DNA from: Prochloron sp965198675
GTDB lineage: Bacteria > Cyanobacteriota > Cyanobacteriia > Cyanobacteriales > Prochloraceae
NCBI GenBank assembly: GCA_965198675.1
Contig: OZ240666.1
Coordinates: 4,402,001-4,466,000 of the forward strand
DNA length: 64,000 nucleotides
Direction: 5' to 3'
In this document: in pieces, positions 1 through 8,942 of the stretch
How the letters are laid out: each line of letters begins with the position of its first letter
Numbering within the stretch: the stretch's first letter is position 1
The notes under the pieces: generated by a model
What the model saw: the letters and a program-made list of their open reading frames with translations, nothing else
Database searches by the model: none
Told to the model about the DNA's origin: nothing
Position numbers and translations under genes: made by a program

Positions 1-2
1 TA

Positions 3-1022
3 TCTGACGCTAGAAATGAATTTTTAAAAGCCACTGAGCTCAATCCTGAGCTGGCGATCGCCTACCTGGGTTTTGGGCAAGTACTCCTTGCTCAGGGTCA
101 GTCTAAGCAACAAAGTACCACATCTAGAGCCCTGAGTAACTTGAATTACGCTATAATAAAGTTGAAAGAAGCTATCGAGAAAAATCCCAAAAAGGCTTCT
201 TATCATAGCATACAGTGTTATGTTAAGTATCAACAAGGCATCCTTCGAGACAGGGAACATATCAAAACTGAAGCCCTTAAAGAGGCGCAAAGAGCGGTAG
301 AAGAAGTTAACCCCACCGATGCAGACGCTCACTATATTTACGGTCTTATTCTGTCTGAAAACAAGGAAATAGATAAAGCGATCGCTGAGTATCAAATAGC
401 AATTGAACTTTCTCCCAACACCGCGGACTATTACCAAAGTTTGGGGAATGCTTATTACATTCAAAAGGAGTACGATAAAGCTAAAGAAGAATACCAAAAA
501 GCTATTCTAATCAAGCCTACCAACGCAGGATTTCATTATAGCTTGGCATGGGTTTTGCACAACCAGGATAAACTCAAGGAGGCAATAAAACATTACAAAA
601 TAGCTATTGAGCACTACGGATACAATCCTTTCTTCTACAGCAATTTAGCTAATGTGCTTTGGCAACAAAGCAACCAAGAAAACAGCAAGGAAGCACGAGA
701 AGGGCTACTTAAGGAAGCCAAAGACAACTGCGAAAGGGCTATTCATCTCAATAAGGAAAATGCCTACAATTGGAATTTACTGGGATGTATATTATTCGGA
801 CGGGGGAACTTTGAGGAGTCCGCCCGGAAACACATGAAAGCAATTGAGCTAGAACCCAGTGACAAAGTATACTACCAAAATACTTTTTCCGCTTTGAAGA
901 AGATAGACGGTACTCAAGAGCTTCAGGCACTTCTACAGCAGGTAACACCGCTACTTGAAAACATTATCTCAGAAACAATTGAGATTGAGGAGGAGAATAC
1001 CGATGACTACAACAAGGATTAA
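3..1022 (+). CDS. TPR repeat protein, 5' partial
   Basis: The reading frame is open from the first complete codon, so the gene starts left of the window. At least 339 residues are visible. They consist of tetratricopeptide units of about 34 residues with the usual W/Y-LG-Y and A-F/Y-A-P pattern, such as SLGNAYYIQKEYDKAKEEYQ. TPRs form a helical scaffold for protein contacts; no catalytic domain is visible and the partner is unknown. The product ends in an acidic tail (ETIEIEEENTDDYNKD). The gene overlaps the next TPR frame by 20 bp, which suggests a translationally coupled operon of TPR proteins. Confidence 0.85.
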   Translation, partial: SDARNEFLKATELNPELAIAYLGFGQVLLAQGQSKQQSTTSRALSNLNYAIIKLKEAIEKNPKKASYHSIQCYVKYQQGILRDREHIKTEALKEAQRAVEEVNPTDADAHYIYGLILSENKEIDKAIAEYQIAIELSPNTADYYQSLGNAYYIQKEYDKAKEEYQKAILIKPTNAGFHYSLAWVLHNQDKLKEAIKHYKIAIEHYGYNPFFYSNLANVLWQQSNQENSKEAREGLLKEAKDNCERAIHLNKENAYNWNLLGCILFGRGNFEESARKHMKAIELEPSDKVYYQNTFSALKKIDGTQELQALLQQVTPLLENIISETIEIEEENTDDYNKD

Positions 1023-2881
1023 GAAAGATACCTTAGCCGAAGTTCATTTTCTATTGGGCTATGCTAAAGAAAAACAAAATCAGGGTGATGAAGCAGTTAA
1101 AAACTATCGGCTAGCGCTCGAGAAAAACGACCATCATGGAGAGGCGCACTTCCGACTAGGGGTTAGTCTCAGTAAGGATAACCTAGAGTTTAATGCAGAG
1201 GAAGTCAAGCATGAGTTAGAAAAAGCAATTGAGCTAAACTGTGATGATCAAGCAAATGCTCATTACTACTTAGGAAAGGCTCTAGTAAAAAAAGAAGAGT
1301 ACTACGGGGCTACCAAAAACCTAATCGAAGCTAGGAACTTATTTAAAGCTCAGGTTGCTCCTGAGAAAGTAAAGGAAACCAATTCAGCTTTACAGCCCTG
1401 CGCAGACTACTGGTACAAAGAGGGGGAAAAATCTGCTCAAAACAAAAACTACGAAGAAGCAATTAAGTGGTATAAAAACGCGACCATTATCTTCCCAGAC
1501 TGGGCGGAAGCATATTGCCAAATGGAAAGGGGAGTATGAAAAAGCCATCGAAGATATTAGCAAAGCGATCGAGCTAAACTCTAAATATGCAGAAGCATAT
1601 TGGTTGCGGGGCTGGATTCGTTTGCATCGGGAGCCAGTAAGAAACTATCAAAAAGCCGTGGAAGACTTTCGTCAAGCTCTTAAGATTCACGAAAATACTA
1701 AATACCGCTTAATGTTGGGGAAAGCTATCCTTAAGTCAGGCTTGGTAGAATACGAAAATGGAAACATAGAAGAGGCGATCCAAAGATGGCAGCAATCAAG
1801 TGAAAACTTGCAGCCATTAGCTGAATCTGACGATAATAACAGCGAGGAAGCACAACAGCTATTGGCAGAAGTGAAATTGGCAGTTAATGCTGCCAACCAT
1901 GCTCAAGGTATTCGCGTCCAAGATTTAAGAGAACGTACCAAACAGATACTGCAACAAGACAATCGCCTGGGTGACTTAGACTGGCTTAAGGAAAAACTTT
2001 GGTGGGGCGATCGCCTGTTAGCAGATGCACGAAACTTGTTTGCGGAACTTAACCCGACACCACCTGACAACGACTACTATCAAATGGGCAATTCCTTTAC
2101 TCAACTAGGACAGTATGATATGGCGATTGAATGTTATCAGAAAGCGACGGAAATGAATCCGGACTATGCCGTAGCATACTGCAAAATGGGCAATGCTTAT
2201 TATGAAAAAGGAGATGTCCGAGAATCGCTCGAAAAATGGCAAAAATCCGGCGAAATCGCACAGCAATACGCCCAATCTGGTATTGAGGGAACCGGAAGTC
2301 TCCTAGCCGAAATTCAACTAGCACTTGCTGTAGCGAGTTTGGCTCACTCCAACCCAGAGCCTCATCATATAAGACAAGCAGTAGAGAATGCAATAAAATT
2401 AGATAATCGCGTTAATAACTTAAACTTTCTCAAAGAAAACCTTGGTTGGGGCAATCGCCTGTTAGCAGATACAAGAAAATTAGTCAAATTCTACAAGGAT
2501 GATAACGACGACAATAATTACCTACAGCAAGCAAGAGCTCTTCTTAAGCAGGGTTTAAGGGAATACGAAATGGGAGGCGTAAACGAGGCGTTGGAAAAAT
2601 GGCAGCAATCAAGAAGAATTTTCCAGCAATTAGCTCAATCTGGCAGCGGAGAGGCAGCAAAGCTACTGGCAGAAACTCAACTGGCAATTAATGTTGCATT
2701 ATTTGCTCACGGTAGGCGCGAGCAGGAGGTAATAGAAGCTGCGGTTATGGCGCTGAAATTAGATAATAACCTGTTTGACGGCGGCTTTCTCAAGGACAAC
2801 TGCGGATGGGGCGATCGCCTGGCAGGAGAGGCACAGGAATTCTTCGCTTTGCTCATGCTGAACCACCTATTCAATAATTAG
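1003..2881 (+). pseudogene. TPR repeat protein, frameshifted
   Basis: The start is ATG at 1003, preceded by GAGGAGGAGAA at 986-996. The first frame runs to TGA at 1537. The TPR consensus then continues in the +1 frame (GEYEKAIEDISKAIELN) to TAG at 2881. At the break, AEAYCQM is followed almost directly by KGEYEKA, and about six residues normally present in a TPR helix are missing. A deletion of about 17 bp explains both the gap and the frame change. The second part carries three copies of a unit containing WGDRLL or WGNRLLAD, with spacers rich in A and E. It is probably a decayed gene; a true programmed shift is unlikely because residues are missing. Function beyond scaffold is unknown. Confidence 0.75.
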
Positions 2882-2921
2882 ACTGCACTTAGCGTAGTGA
2901 TAATTGCTATACGGGAAGAAA

Positions 2922-3143
2922 ATGATGACCACTTTACTAGAACAAGCACTCAAGGAAGCCAAACAACTGCCAAGTGAACTTCAGGATGAAATTGCCCAAC
3001 AACTGCTGGAAGATATTCAAAATGAACTGAGATGGCAAGAAATACTGTCTAACCCAGAGGTTGACATAGATATTCTCCAACAAATGGCTCAAGTAGCATT
3101 GACAGAGGATGGGCGACTCGTTCTGGGCGAAAGTCGCGGCTAA
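2922..3143 (+). CDS. Small helical protein, antitoxin-like
   Basis: This 73-residue protein starts at ATG 2922; a second ATG follows at 2925 and GGGAAGAA lies just upstream. The sequence begins MMTTLLEQALKEAKQLP and is amphipathic and acidic. It resembles short cyanobacterial proteins of the TLLEKAIxEAxxLPxxxQD type that often sit next to toxins, but no toxin of usual size follows. A 58-codon ORF lies 78 bp downstream on the same strand. The antitoxin role is an inference from resemblance only. Confidence 0.55.
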   Translation: MMTTLLEQALKEAKQLPSELQDEIAQQLLEDIQNELRWQEILSNPEVDIDILQQMAQVALTEDGRLVLGESRG

Positions 3144-3221
3144 ATAATAGCCGAATGATATAACCCCAGGCTTGGTACTTTGTACCTTGACAACTAAATC
3201 AGGATTGTTGGTGAGGTAAAG

Positions 3222-3398
3222 ATGATTAATCCTGGGTTTAACATTAAGTCTATGACAAACCAGCAATTACGGGCTTACTTTCGAGAAACAAGAGACGAAA
3301 AAGCATTTCGGGAAATCCTGAATCGAGGACTTGACGAACAAGATAAAGCCGCAGCCCGCACATTTAAAGCCTGGAAAAAGAATGAAGAGAAAAAGTGA
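3222..3398 (+). CDS. 58-residue protein, DUF6887-like
   Basis: ATG at 3222 is preceded by GAGGTAAAG. The frame gives MINPGFNIKSMTNQQLRAYF, then RETRDEKAFREIL and a Lys/Glu-rich end. The pattern NP-F-xMTxxELRAYxxxxRxDxxAF is typical of the short cyanobacterial DUF6887-type proteins, normally found in tandem with a second small protein. The family assignment is from memory of the motif and was not searched. No function is established. It may be paired with the upstream 73-residue protein. Confidence 0.55.
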   Translation: MINPGFNIKSMTNQQLRAYFRETRDEKAFREILNRGLDEQDKAAARTFKAWKKNEEKK

Positions 3399-3592
3399 TG
3401 CTAAAATATTAAATATATTTAAAATTTACCATAAATATATTGGGCATATTATATCTCTCTCTGGGACTCTGGGACTCTGGGTGAAACCCCCAAAAAGTGG
3501 AATCAACCTGTTCGAGGCGTTACAAATCTTTATAAAATTCCCATAGTATTGTAAACTACCTCAAGAAAGAGTAGAAAGGAGCAAAAGTAATA

Positions 3593-4465
3593 ATGCAGTC
3601 GGCTTCATCCCTGCTGACACCTCCGAAAGAGTTGCTCAACCCTGCCGGTGGTTTCAATCTCAACGTCTTTATGTTTATGCTAGGCTTAACCCTGATGGTT
3701 TTGTCCTTTTGCGGTTATTTTATCTGGAACTGGCAAGGTTGGTGCTGTTTTTGTCTCAACGTCCTCGCTTTACACATAGCAGGAACGGTGATTCACGACG
3801 CTTCCCACAATGCTGGTCATCGTAACAGAATTATTAATGCTATCCTGGGCCATGGCAGTGCCCTGATGTTGGGATTCGCCTTTCCTGTGTTTACGCGAGT
3901 ACACTTGCAGCATCATGCTCATGTGAACGATCCGGAAAATGACCCAGAGCATTTTGTCTCCACTGGAGGTCCCCTCTGGCTGATTGCAGTTCGCTTCTTC
4001 TACCACGAAATCTTTTTCTTCAAGCGGCGTTTGTGGCGCAAATACGAGTTATTAGAATGGTTTTTGAGCCGCTTGTTTATTGTTACCGTAGTTTATTTGG
4101 GCTTTCAATATGGCTATAGCGAGTATATCACCAATTGTTGGCTGCCGTCAGCTTTAGTGGTAGGGATAACTCTAGGATTGTTTTTTGATTATTTGCCCCA
4201 TCGACCTTTTACTGAGCGCGATCGCTGGAAAAATGCGAGAGTTTATCCCAGTCCCATTCTCAACCTCCTCATTCTCGGACAGAATTACCACTTAGTTCAT
4301 CATCTCTGGCCTTCTATTCCCTGGTATAAATATCAACCAGCTTACCATATTACTAAGCCCCTCTTGGATGCTAAGGGTTGCGATCAATCATTAGGTTTAT
4401 TAGAAGGGAAGAATTTTTGGAGTTTCCTCTACGATGTTTTCTTGGGTATTCGCTTGAATCACTAA
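3593..4465 (+). CDS. crtR: Beta-carotene hydroxylase CrtR
   Basis: This 290-residue membrane di-iron hydroxylase of the fatty-acid desaturase superfamily hydroxylates beta-carotene rings to zeaxanthin (and deoxymyxol-type carotenoids) in cyanobacterial membranes. Histidine boxes are visible: HDASHNAGH, HLQHHAHVND, and HLVHH near the C-terminus. HRPFTERDRWKNARVYPSP and LFFDYLPHRPF match the CrtR signature better than CrtW ketolase. Four or so hydrophobic helices flank the boxes. GAAAGGAGCAAAAG precedes the ATG. It is a single gene with its own upstream region, and the length is normal. Confidence 0.95.
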   Translation: MQSASSLLTPPKELLNPAGGFNLNVFMFMLGLTLMVLSFCGYFIWNWQGWCCFCLNVLALHIAGTVIHDASHNAGHRNRIINAILGHGSALMLGFAFPVFTRVHLQHHAHVNDPENDPEHFVSTGGPLWLIAVRFFYHEIFFFKRRLWRKYELLEWFLSRLFIVTVVYLGFQYGYSEYITNCWLPSALVVGITLGLFFDYLPHRPFTERDRWKNARVYPSPILNLLILGQNYHLVHHLWPSIPWYKYQPAYHITKPLLDAKGCDQSLGLLEGKNFWSFLYDVFLGIRLNH

Positions 4466-4564
4466 AAATTACCGTAGTGTGTAGGGTGCGAGGCTGTTTA
4501 ATCTCTGCCTGTAGCTGATGAATACTGATTACTTTAAAGAAGTAGAAGTAGTTGAACAAAATTA

Positions 4565-4921
4565 CTATCGCAGGTCCTGTGCTCCTCTGAGGTAAGAATG
4601 TTTCATCTCGTTCTGGGGTTTTGTGGTATTGAGGTGGATTAAAACCCGAATGCATTGCTTTAAACTGCCTTTTACCTGCATTTGCTGCATGTCCAAGAGG
4701 GGAACGTTGTCCCACCCCAGGTATAACCGTGCGATGGCAGCCGGAAAAATGGCATCCAGATCTGGGGTCATAGTAAATATAACACTCACTATCTCTTCTG
4801 GAGCTAGCTCATTGCGCTCTTTGAGGTGGTCGAGCAGTTCCTCCACTACCACTGTAATTTCCTCCTTTGTATTTTTCGCAGCAGTCGTAGCTCCACGAAT
4901 TGCTCGCACTTTCCACTCCAC
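4565..4921 (-). CDS. aroH: Monofunctional chorismate mutase AroH
   Basis: The protein has 118 residues, the usual AroH (Bacillus-type) size. It converts chorismate to prephenate for phenylalanine and tyrosine synthesis in the cytosol. The N-terminal VRAIRGATTAAKNT, the central FTMTPDLDAIFPAAIAR and the C-terminal CIRVLIHLNT are family signatures, including active-site arginines. The start is GTG at 4921 because GGAGGAAATAGCT lies directly upstream; a longer open frame to 4996 overlaps sppA and is not conserved. It lies 19 bp after sppA and is probably co-transcribed. Confidence 0.93.
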   Translation of the reverse strand: MEWKVRAIRGATTAAKNTKEEITVVVEELLDHLKERNELAPEEIVSVIFTMTPDLDAIFPAAIARLYLGWDNVPLLDMQQMQVKGSLKQCIRVLIHLNTTKPQNEMKHSYLRGAQDLR

Positions 4922-4940
4922 AGCTATTTCCTCCGAAATA

Positions 4941-5783
4941 TCATCTAAAATTAGGTCGATATAACCATAAAGGCTGACCATTGGTAGCCAGTTCAAATTC
5001 TAACCAATCTATGGTTCCTCCTAACTCTACCCCTAATCCGGATTTAACTTTACCTCTACTAGAAAGAAGGCGATTGAGGAGAGATTTTGGTTCTTCGATA
5101 GTTTGACACTCTGCTTTTTCCTGGTCAAGTCCCGCCAATTCTGCTGCCCAACGGCGAGCATCTTCTTCCGTACCCAAGCGGTCTACTACACCCAATTCTA
5201 GAGCTTGCTGACCGGTAAAAATCCGACCGTCGGCAAAACTTCTCACCTTTTCTACCGCCAATTTACGTCCTGCGGCTACGGTTTCCACAAATTGCTGATA
5301 GCTGGTGTCAATTAACTCCTGGAGGATATTCTCTTCATCAGTAGTCAAATCTCGGTCAAAGGAGAGAATGTCTTTATAGGGACCAGATTTAATCGTTTTG
5401 AAGGAAATACCAATTTTGTCCAGCAGTCGCTCCAGGTTATTTCCCCGCAGAATGACCCCAATACTGCCTGTAATCGTCCCAGGGTTTGCCACAATGTATT
5501 CAGCCCCCATACCGATATAAACTCCCCCAGAAGCGGAGATATTGCCGAAACTGGCCACAATTTTCACTTTTTCTCGCAAAGTCTTCAGGGCGGCGTAGAT
5601 TTCTTGCGAATCTCCTACAGTTCCTCCAGGAGAGTCGATGCGCAACAACAGGGCCGGGTATTTCTTTTCTTTCACCGTTTCTAAGGCTTTCAGCACCCAT
5701 TTGCGAGTTTGACTGGCGATCGCCCCTGTAATTTCGATCCGTGCTATTTGCTTGCTTGCTTTCTGTTTAAAAGGCCAGACCAT
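4941..5783 (-). CDS. sppA: Signal peptide peptidase SppA
   Basis: This 280-residue short-form SppA is a Ser/Lys-dyad membrane-associated protease that degrades cleaved signal peptides. The nucleophile lies in NISASGGVYIG and the general-base lysine in SGPYKDIL. SPGGTVGDSQEIY is the ClpP/crotonase-fold loop. There is no long N-terminal TM segment: the protein begins MVWPFKQKASKQ, so membrane attachment is likely peripheral or through the short start. It is transcribed with aroH. The length agrees with compact cyanobacterial homologues. Confidence 0.93.
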   Translation of the reverse strand: MVWPFKQKASKQIARIEITGAIASQTRKWVLKALETVKEKKYPALLLRIDSPGGTVGDSQEIYAALKTLREKVKIVASFGNISASGGVYIGMGAEYIVANPGTITGSIGVILRGNNLERLLDKIGISFKTIKSGPYKDILSFDRDLTTDEENILQELIDTSYQQFVETVAAGRKLAVEKVRSFADGRIFTGQQALELGVVDRLGTEEDARRWAAELAGLDQEKAECQTIEEPKSLLNRLLSSRGKVKSGLGVELGGTIDWLEFELATNGQPLWLYRPNFR

Positions 5784-5853
5784 ATTGTTTCAGTTATTGT
5801 AATTTTAGTATACAATTAGTTACAGTAAATTAGATTATATATTACCATCAATC

Positions 5854-6792
5854 ATGCAATTAAATCTCAGCAAACCCTTAGCCATCGCCCCCTTTTTCCT
5901 CTGGGGAACAGCTATGGTCGCCATGAAATCCACCCTAGATAATACCACTCCTCTCTTCATGGCTGGGGTAAGATTGCTGCCAGCGGGGTTGTTAGTGCTG
6001 GCAGCAGCAGCTATCTACGGTCTTCCTCAACCGAAAACCCTGAAGGCATGGCTCTGGATTGGCTTATTTGCTCTGGTAGATGGAGCGATGTTTCAAGGCT
6101 TTCTCGCTCAAGGCTTGAGCCACACTGGGGCGGGTTTGGGTTCCGTTCTCATCGACGCACACCCTCTGGTAGTAGCCCTGCTCTCTAGCTGGCTGTTTGG
6201 GGAAATAATAGGTTGGTTCGGTTGGTTAGGATTAACCTTAGGGATTTTGGGAATTTGCGCCATCAGCTTGCCTGAGGATTTGATGATGGCAGTTTCCTTT
6301 AACTTAGAGAATCTCGCCGACAGCGGCGAATTGCTGATGCTGTTTGCCGGATTGTCTATGGCAGTAGGAACAGTTATGATTCGTTTTGTCTCTCGTCATG
6401 CAGATCCGGTGGTGGCTACGGGTTGGCATATGATTGTCGGTGGATTGCCTTTATTTATTGGTTCCGGGATTTGGGAGTCGGATAGTTGGGTACATATTAC
6501 CCCGTCTGGTTGGATAGTGTTAGCTTATAGTACTGTCTTTGGCAGCGCCATCGCCTATGGGCTATTTTTCTATTTAGCTCACACAAACAATCTCACCAGT
6601 CTCAGCGCACTCACCTTTCTCACTCCCGTGTTTGCTATTGTGTTTGGCAATCTCTTGCTCTCGGAGAGACTCAGCTCCTTGCAGTGGTTGGGAGTGAGTT
6701 TTTCTCTGGTGAGTATTTATATTATCAATCAACGGGAGATAATTGCCTGCTGGTGGCGCGCCGCTTCCCGCTCCCAAGGGAGCGCTGTTTAG
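5854..6792 (+). CDS. EamA/DMT-family transporter
   Basis: The protein has 312 residues and about ten hydrophobic segments arranged as two EamA repeats, the drug/metabolite transporter fold of the plasma membrane. FFLWGTAMVAMKSTL at the N-terminus and PVFAIVFGNLLLSERL near the C-terminus are typical EamA positions. The substrate cannot be read from sequence. The gene is divergent from sppA with a 70-bp AT-rich gap. Its last codons (WWRAASRSQGSAV) run into a palindrome (CGCTTCCCGCTCCCAAGGGAGCGC, in two halves), so the C-terminus may have been altered by a repeat. Confidence 0.9.
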   Translation: MQLNLSKPLAIAPFFLWGTAMVAMKSTLDNTTPLFMAGVRLLPAGLLVLAAAAIYGLPQPKTLKAWLWIGLFALVDGAMFQGFLAQGLSHTGAGLGSVLIDAHPLVVALLSSWLFGEIIGWFGWLGLTLGILGICAISLPEDLMMAVSFNLENLADSGELLMLFAGLSMAVGTVMIRFVSRHADPVVATGWHMIVGGLPLFIGSGIWESDSWVHITPSGWIVLAYSTVFGSAIAYGLFFYLAHTNNLTSLSALTFLTPVFAIVFGNLLLSERLSSLQWLGVSFSLVSIYIINQREIIACWWRAASRSQGSAV

Positions 6793-6820
6793 TTGTGGTT
6801 CTGCTCAGTCTTCAGCTAAA

Positions 6821-6862
6821 GCGGCAGGAGCGGAACGCCATAATCTTTGATTTGGCGTGAGA
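6821..6862. repeat. Palindromic repeat family B, copy 1
   Basis: This copy contains GGCAGGAGCGG, then ACGCC-ATAATCTTTGATTT-GGCGTGAG. Copies with the same loop occur at 17413-17455 and, with the loop inverted, at 59565-59602. In copy 2 the stem is a perfect CTCACGCC/GGCGTGAG. This copy lies just after the EamA stop codon. Confidence 0.75.
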
Positions 6863-6906
6863 GAAACCCCCCTCTACTCCCCCCAAGGGGAGATGCCGCA
6901 GGAGGT

Positions 6907-7224
6907 TTAACTTGGCGTATCCTGAGATTCTATGTATTTTCGTAGTGTAGCTACCGTTGTACCCCCACAACTAGCGATAAAATAAGAACCATTCCACAAC
7001 TCATTTTTGCGGCGTCCCCTGCGGCTAGTAACCGTTTTGATGTTGTTTATGAATTTACTCAACTCCATCTGTGGATAATATTGAAACAGCAAGTGTATAT
7101 GGTCTTCCTCGACCTTAGCTTCAACTAGCTTACAGTCCCACTTCTGACACAAGTCATCTAGAATTTCCCCTAACCGTTCTAAGATTTCTCCTGTAAACAC
7201 CTTCCGTCTATATTTGGTGGTCAA
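6907..7224 (-). pseudogene. tnpA: IS200/IS605 TnpA transposase, decayed
   Basis: This is a Y1-type HUH transposase that moves single-stranded IS DNA. The HUH motif is visible as DHIHLLFQY and the catalytic tyrosine in TVATLRKYIESQ. TKYRRKVFTGEILERL is the usual N-terminal block; the frame stays open further upstream (SAHLVLTTKYRRK), so the true start is probably near 7255. Between SRRGRRK and WNGSYFIASCGG about 15-20 residues normally present are missing, suggesting an internal deletion and an inactive protein. It is divergent from the tnpB at 7366, the IS605 layout. Confidence 0.8.
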
Positions 7225-7365
7225 TACAAGATGGGCTGATCTGTTACCACAGATCGGTCGGGAACCTCACGCCCTCTTGAAATAAAATCTTTTTTCACTG
7301 TTGCCAAAATGCTTATCTGTTGTTATACTGAGTGTAGTAGATATTTAAAGCGCTAAATTCTAGAG

Positions 7366-8127
7366 ATGAAATATACCTACCAGTATCGCCTATATCCAAC
7401 CAGACAACAGCAGCAGATACTGAATCTGTGGCTGAGGATTTGCAGGTATTGGTACAACCGTCAATTGGGAGACCGATTCGACTGGTGGGAGCATAATCGA
7501 ACTTCCATGAATGCTTGCCCTTTGGTGTGCAGCCTTCCCTCGTTAAGAGATAAGCCAAACTATTACAGTCAGAAAAAATATCTACCTTTCCTCAAAAAAG
7601 ACTTGGTCACTATCGACTGGTCGAGAGAATTATTAGATTTTTCTCAAGTCCCTGCTAATACTTTGCAGCAAGGACGCTTGCGCGGTTGCTTACGCAAATG
7701 TAAAAGGGTAGATGAAACATTCAAAAGATATATCAAAGGAGATTACCAAAATAAACGTAGTGGGAAGCCTAGGTTTAAATCTTCCTCCCGATATCGTTCA
7801 TTAGTTTTTGAAGGGGCGGGACTTGAATTACATTCCTGTTCTGTGGGAGGTAAATACCTGTATTTGAAGACTCCTAAGCTAGGTGTTGTTAAAATTCGTA
7901 CCCATCGTCACATTCCAGATGGTGCAATTCTCAAACGGGCACAGTTCATCAAAAAAGCCGATGGGTGGTACGTTAATTCACAGTTAGACGACCCCACCGT
8001 ACCCACCCCCATCCCCTCCCGGGAGGGGGGCAGAGGGGTGGGTGAGGTTACCAAACACTGGCAAAACTCATTGGGCTTAGATGCCGTACTCCACGAGAAT
8101 GATTACCTAGAATGGTGTTGTCTTTAG
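7366..8127 (+). pseudogene. tnpB: TnpB, 3'-truncated, with in-frame palindrome
   Basis: This is the N-terminal 253 residues of an IS605-type TnpB (about 400 normally). It starts MKYTYQYRLYPTRQQQQIL, the canonical TnpB beginning. The RuvC-I region begins at SLGLDAVLHENDYLE, but the frame ends soon after (CCL stop), so RuvC-II, the zinc finger and RuvC-III are absent. Between LDDPTVP and EVTKHWQ, a 43-bp palindrome (8001-8043) adds TPIPSREGGRGVG in frame. Usual relatives read straight from LDDP to VTKHWQ. It is inactive as a nuclease. Confidence 0.85.
8001..8043. repeat. Palindromic repeat family A, copy 1 (short form)
   Basis: ACCCACCCCCATCC-CCTCCCGGGAGG-GGGGCAGAGGGGTGGGT, with a central CTCCCGGGAG. 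It is inserted in tnpB without breaking the frame. Other copies are at 10095-10137, 12132-12206, 58434-58476 and 59493-59564. Confidence 0.9.
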
Positions 8128-8403
8128 AGAAAGAAAACTAATCTTCATCCAACCTTTAAATATATTAAACCACCCTTTAGGTAATCTAGAAGTTAGGATT
8201 GTAATGATTAGAACTGAATTGCCAAATCCCCCCATCTTCTTCAGACACCTTCCCAGTTAAAGCGCACATATTCATGCAGAACCGTTGCTAGCTTACTTTT
8301 TTGGGCAACCAATATATAAAAACTTTTTTACTAAGTTTATTAATTTCTCTCGTACAATGGGAATTTATCCGAAGGGGATTCTCCCGAGGACAATAAATCG
8401 GAA

Positions 8404-8835
8404 ATGATATTCACCAAAGAACACTCCAATCCCATCAACTTCGAGTATTATAAATTTGCCAACGACAGATCCTCGCAAAACTTTGACACATACGACATTC
8501 ACTCAGAAGGTACTTCTCCTACTACGGTTGATATTATTGAAGAATTAATCGAAGATTTGCAGATGCCCGATCCTACAATTAGAGAGAAGGCAATTTGGGA
8601 ACTAGCACAAGAAGGGGACTCACGAGCAATACCACCTCTTGTGGAACTGATGATGGAGACAAATTCTCAAGAACGCAGCTTAATTTTGGAGGCCATATCA
8701 CAAATTTCTATCCGCACTCTCAAACCCCTGAATCAAGCATTAACTATCTCCCTGCAAGATAAAAATCCCCAAGTCCGTAAAAATGCGATCCGGGACTTCA
8801 CTAAAATTTACCAAAATTTAACCTGGCCTCCTTGA
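8404..8835 (+). pseudogene. HEAT-repeat protein, 5' part of a split gene
   Basis: The N-terminal 136 residues contain HEAT-like helical pairs (TIREKAIWELAQEGDSRAIPPLVELM; NPQVRKNAIRDFTKIY, each shown here in short form). The coding identity ends at TAC 8809-8811; the following residues (QNLTWPP) are read from the inserted TnpB element. The 3' part resumes exactly in frame at 10348. HEAT repeats act as adaptors; the conserved ending RDxTxIYELxSQV is typical of a cyanobacterial HEAT family of unknown function. The start is ATG 8404. Confidence 0.8.
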
Positions 8836-8942
8836 CAAATCCTCACTATTTTGATTATAATTGTTCTGAAAGATTCAGAAAAACAAAAATGTTGGCTTGC
8901 CCACAAAATTGACTTCATCTTAACAAGCTAGAAGAGGCTGTT

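Noticed and set aside
955..1002. Upstream start codon for the second TPR frame
   Set aside because: The ATG at 1003 has GAGGAGGAGAA in front; the stretch before it lies within the previous TPR gene and has no TPR pattern.
1523..1540. Programmed ribosomal frameshift in the TPR gene
   Set aside because: There is no slippery heptamer with downstream structure, and six helix residues are missing, which points to deletion.
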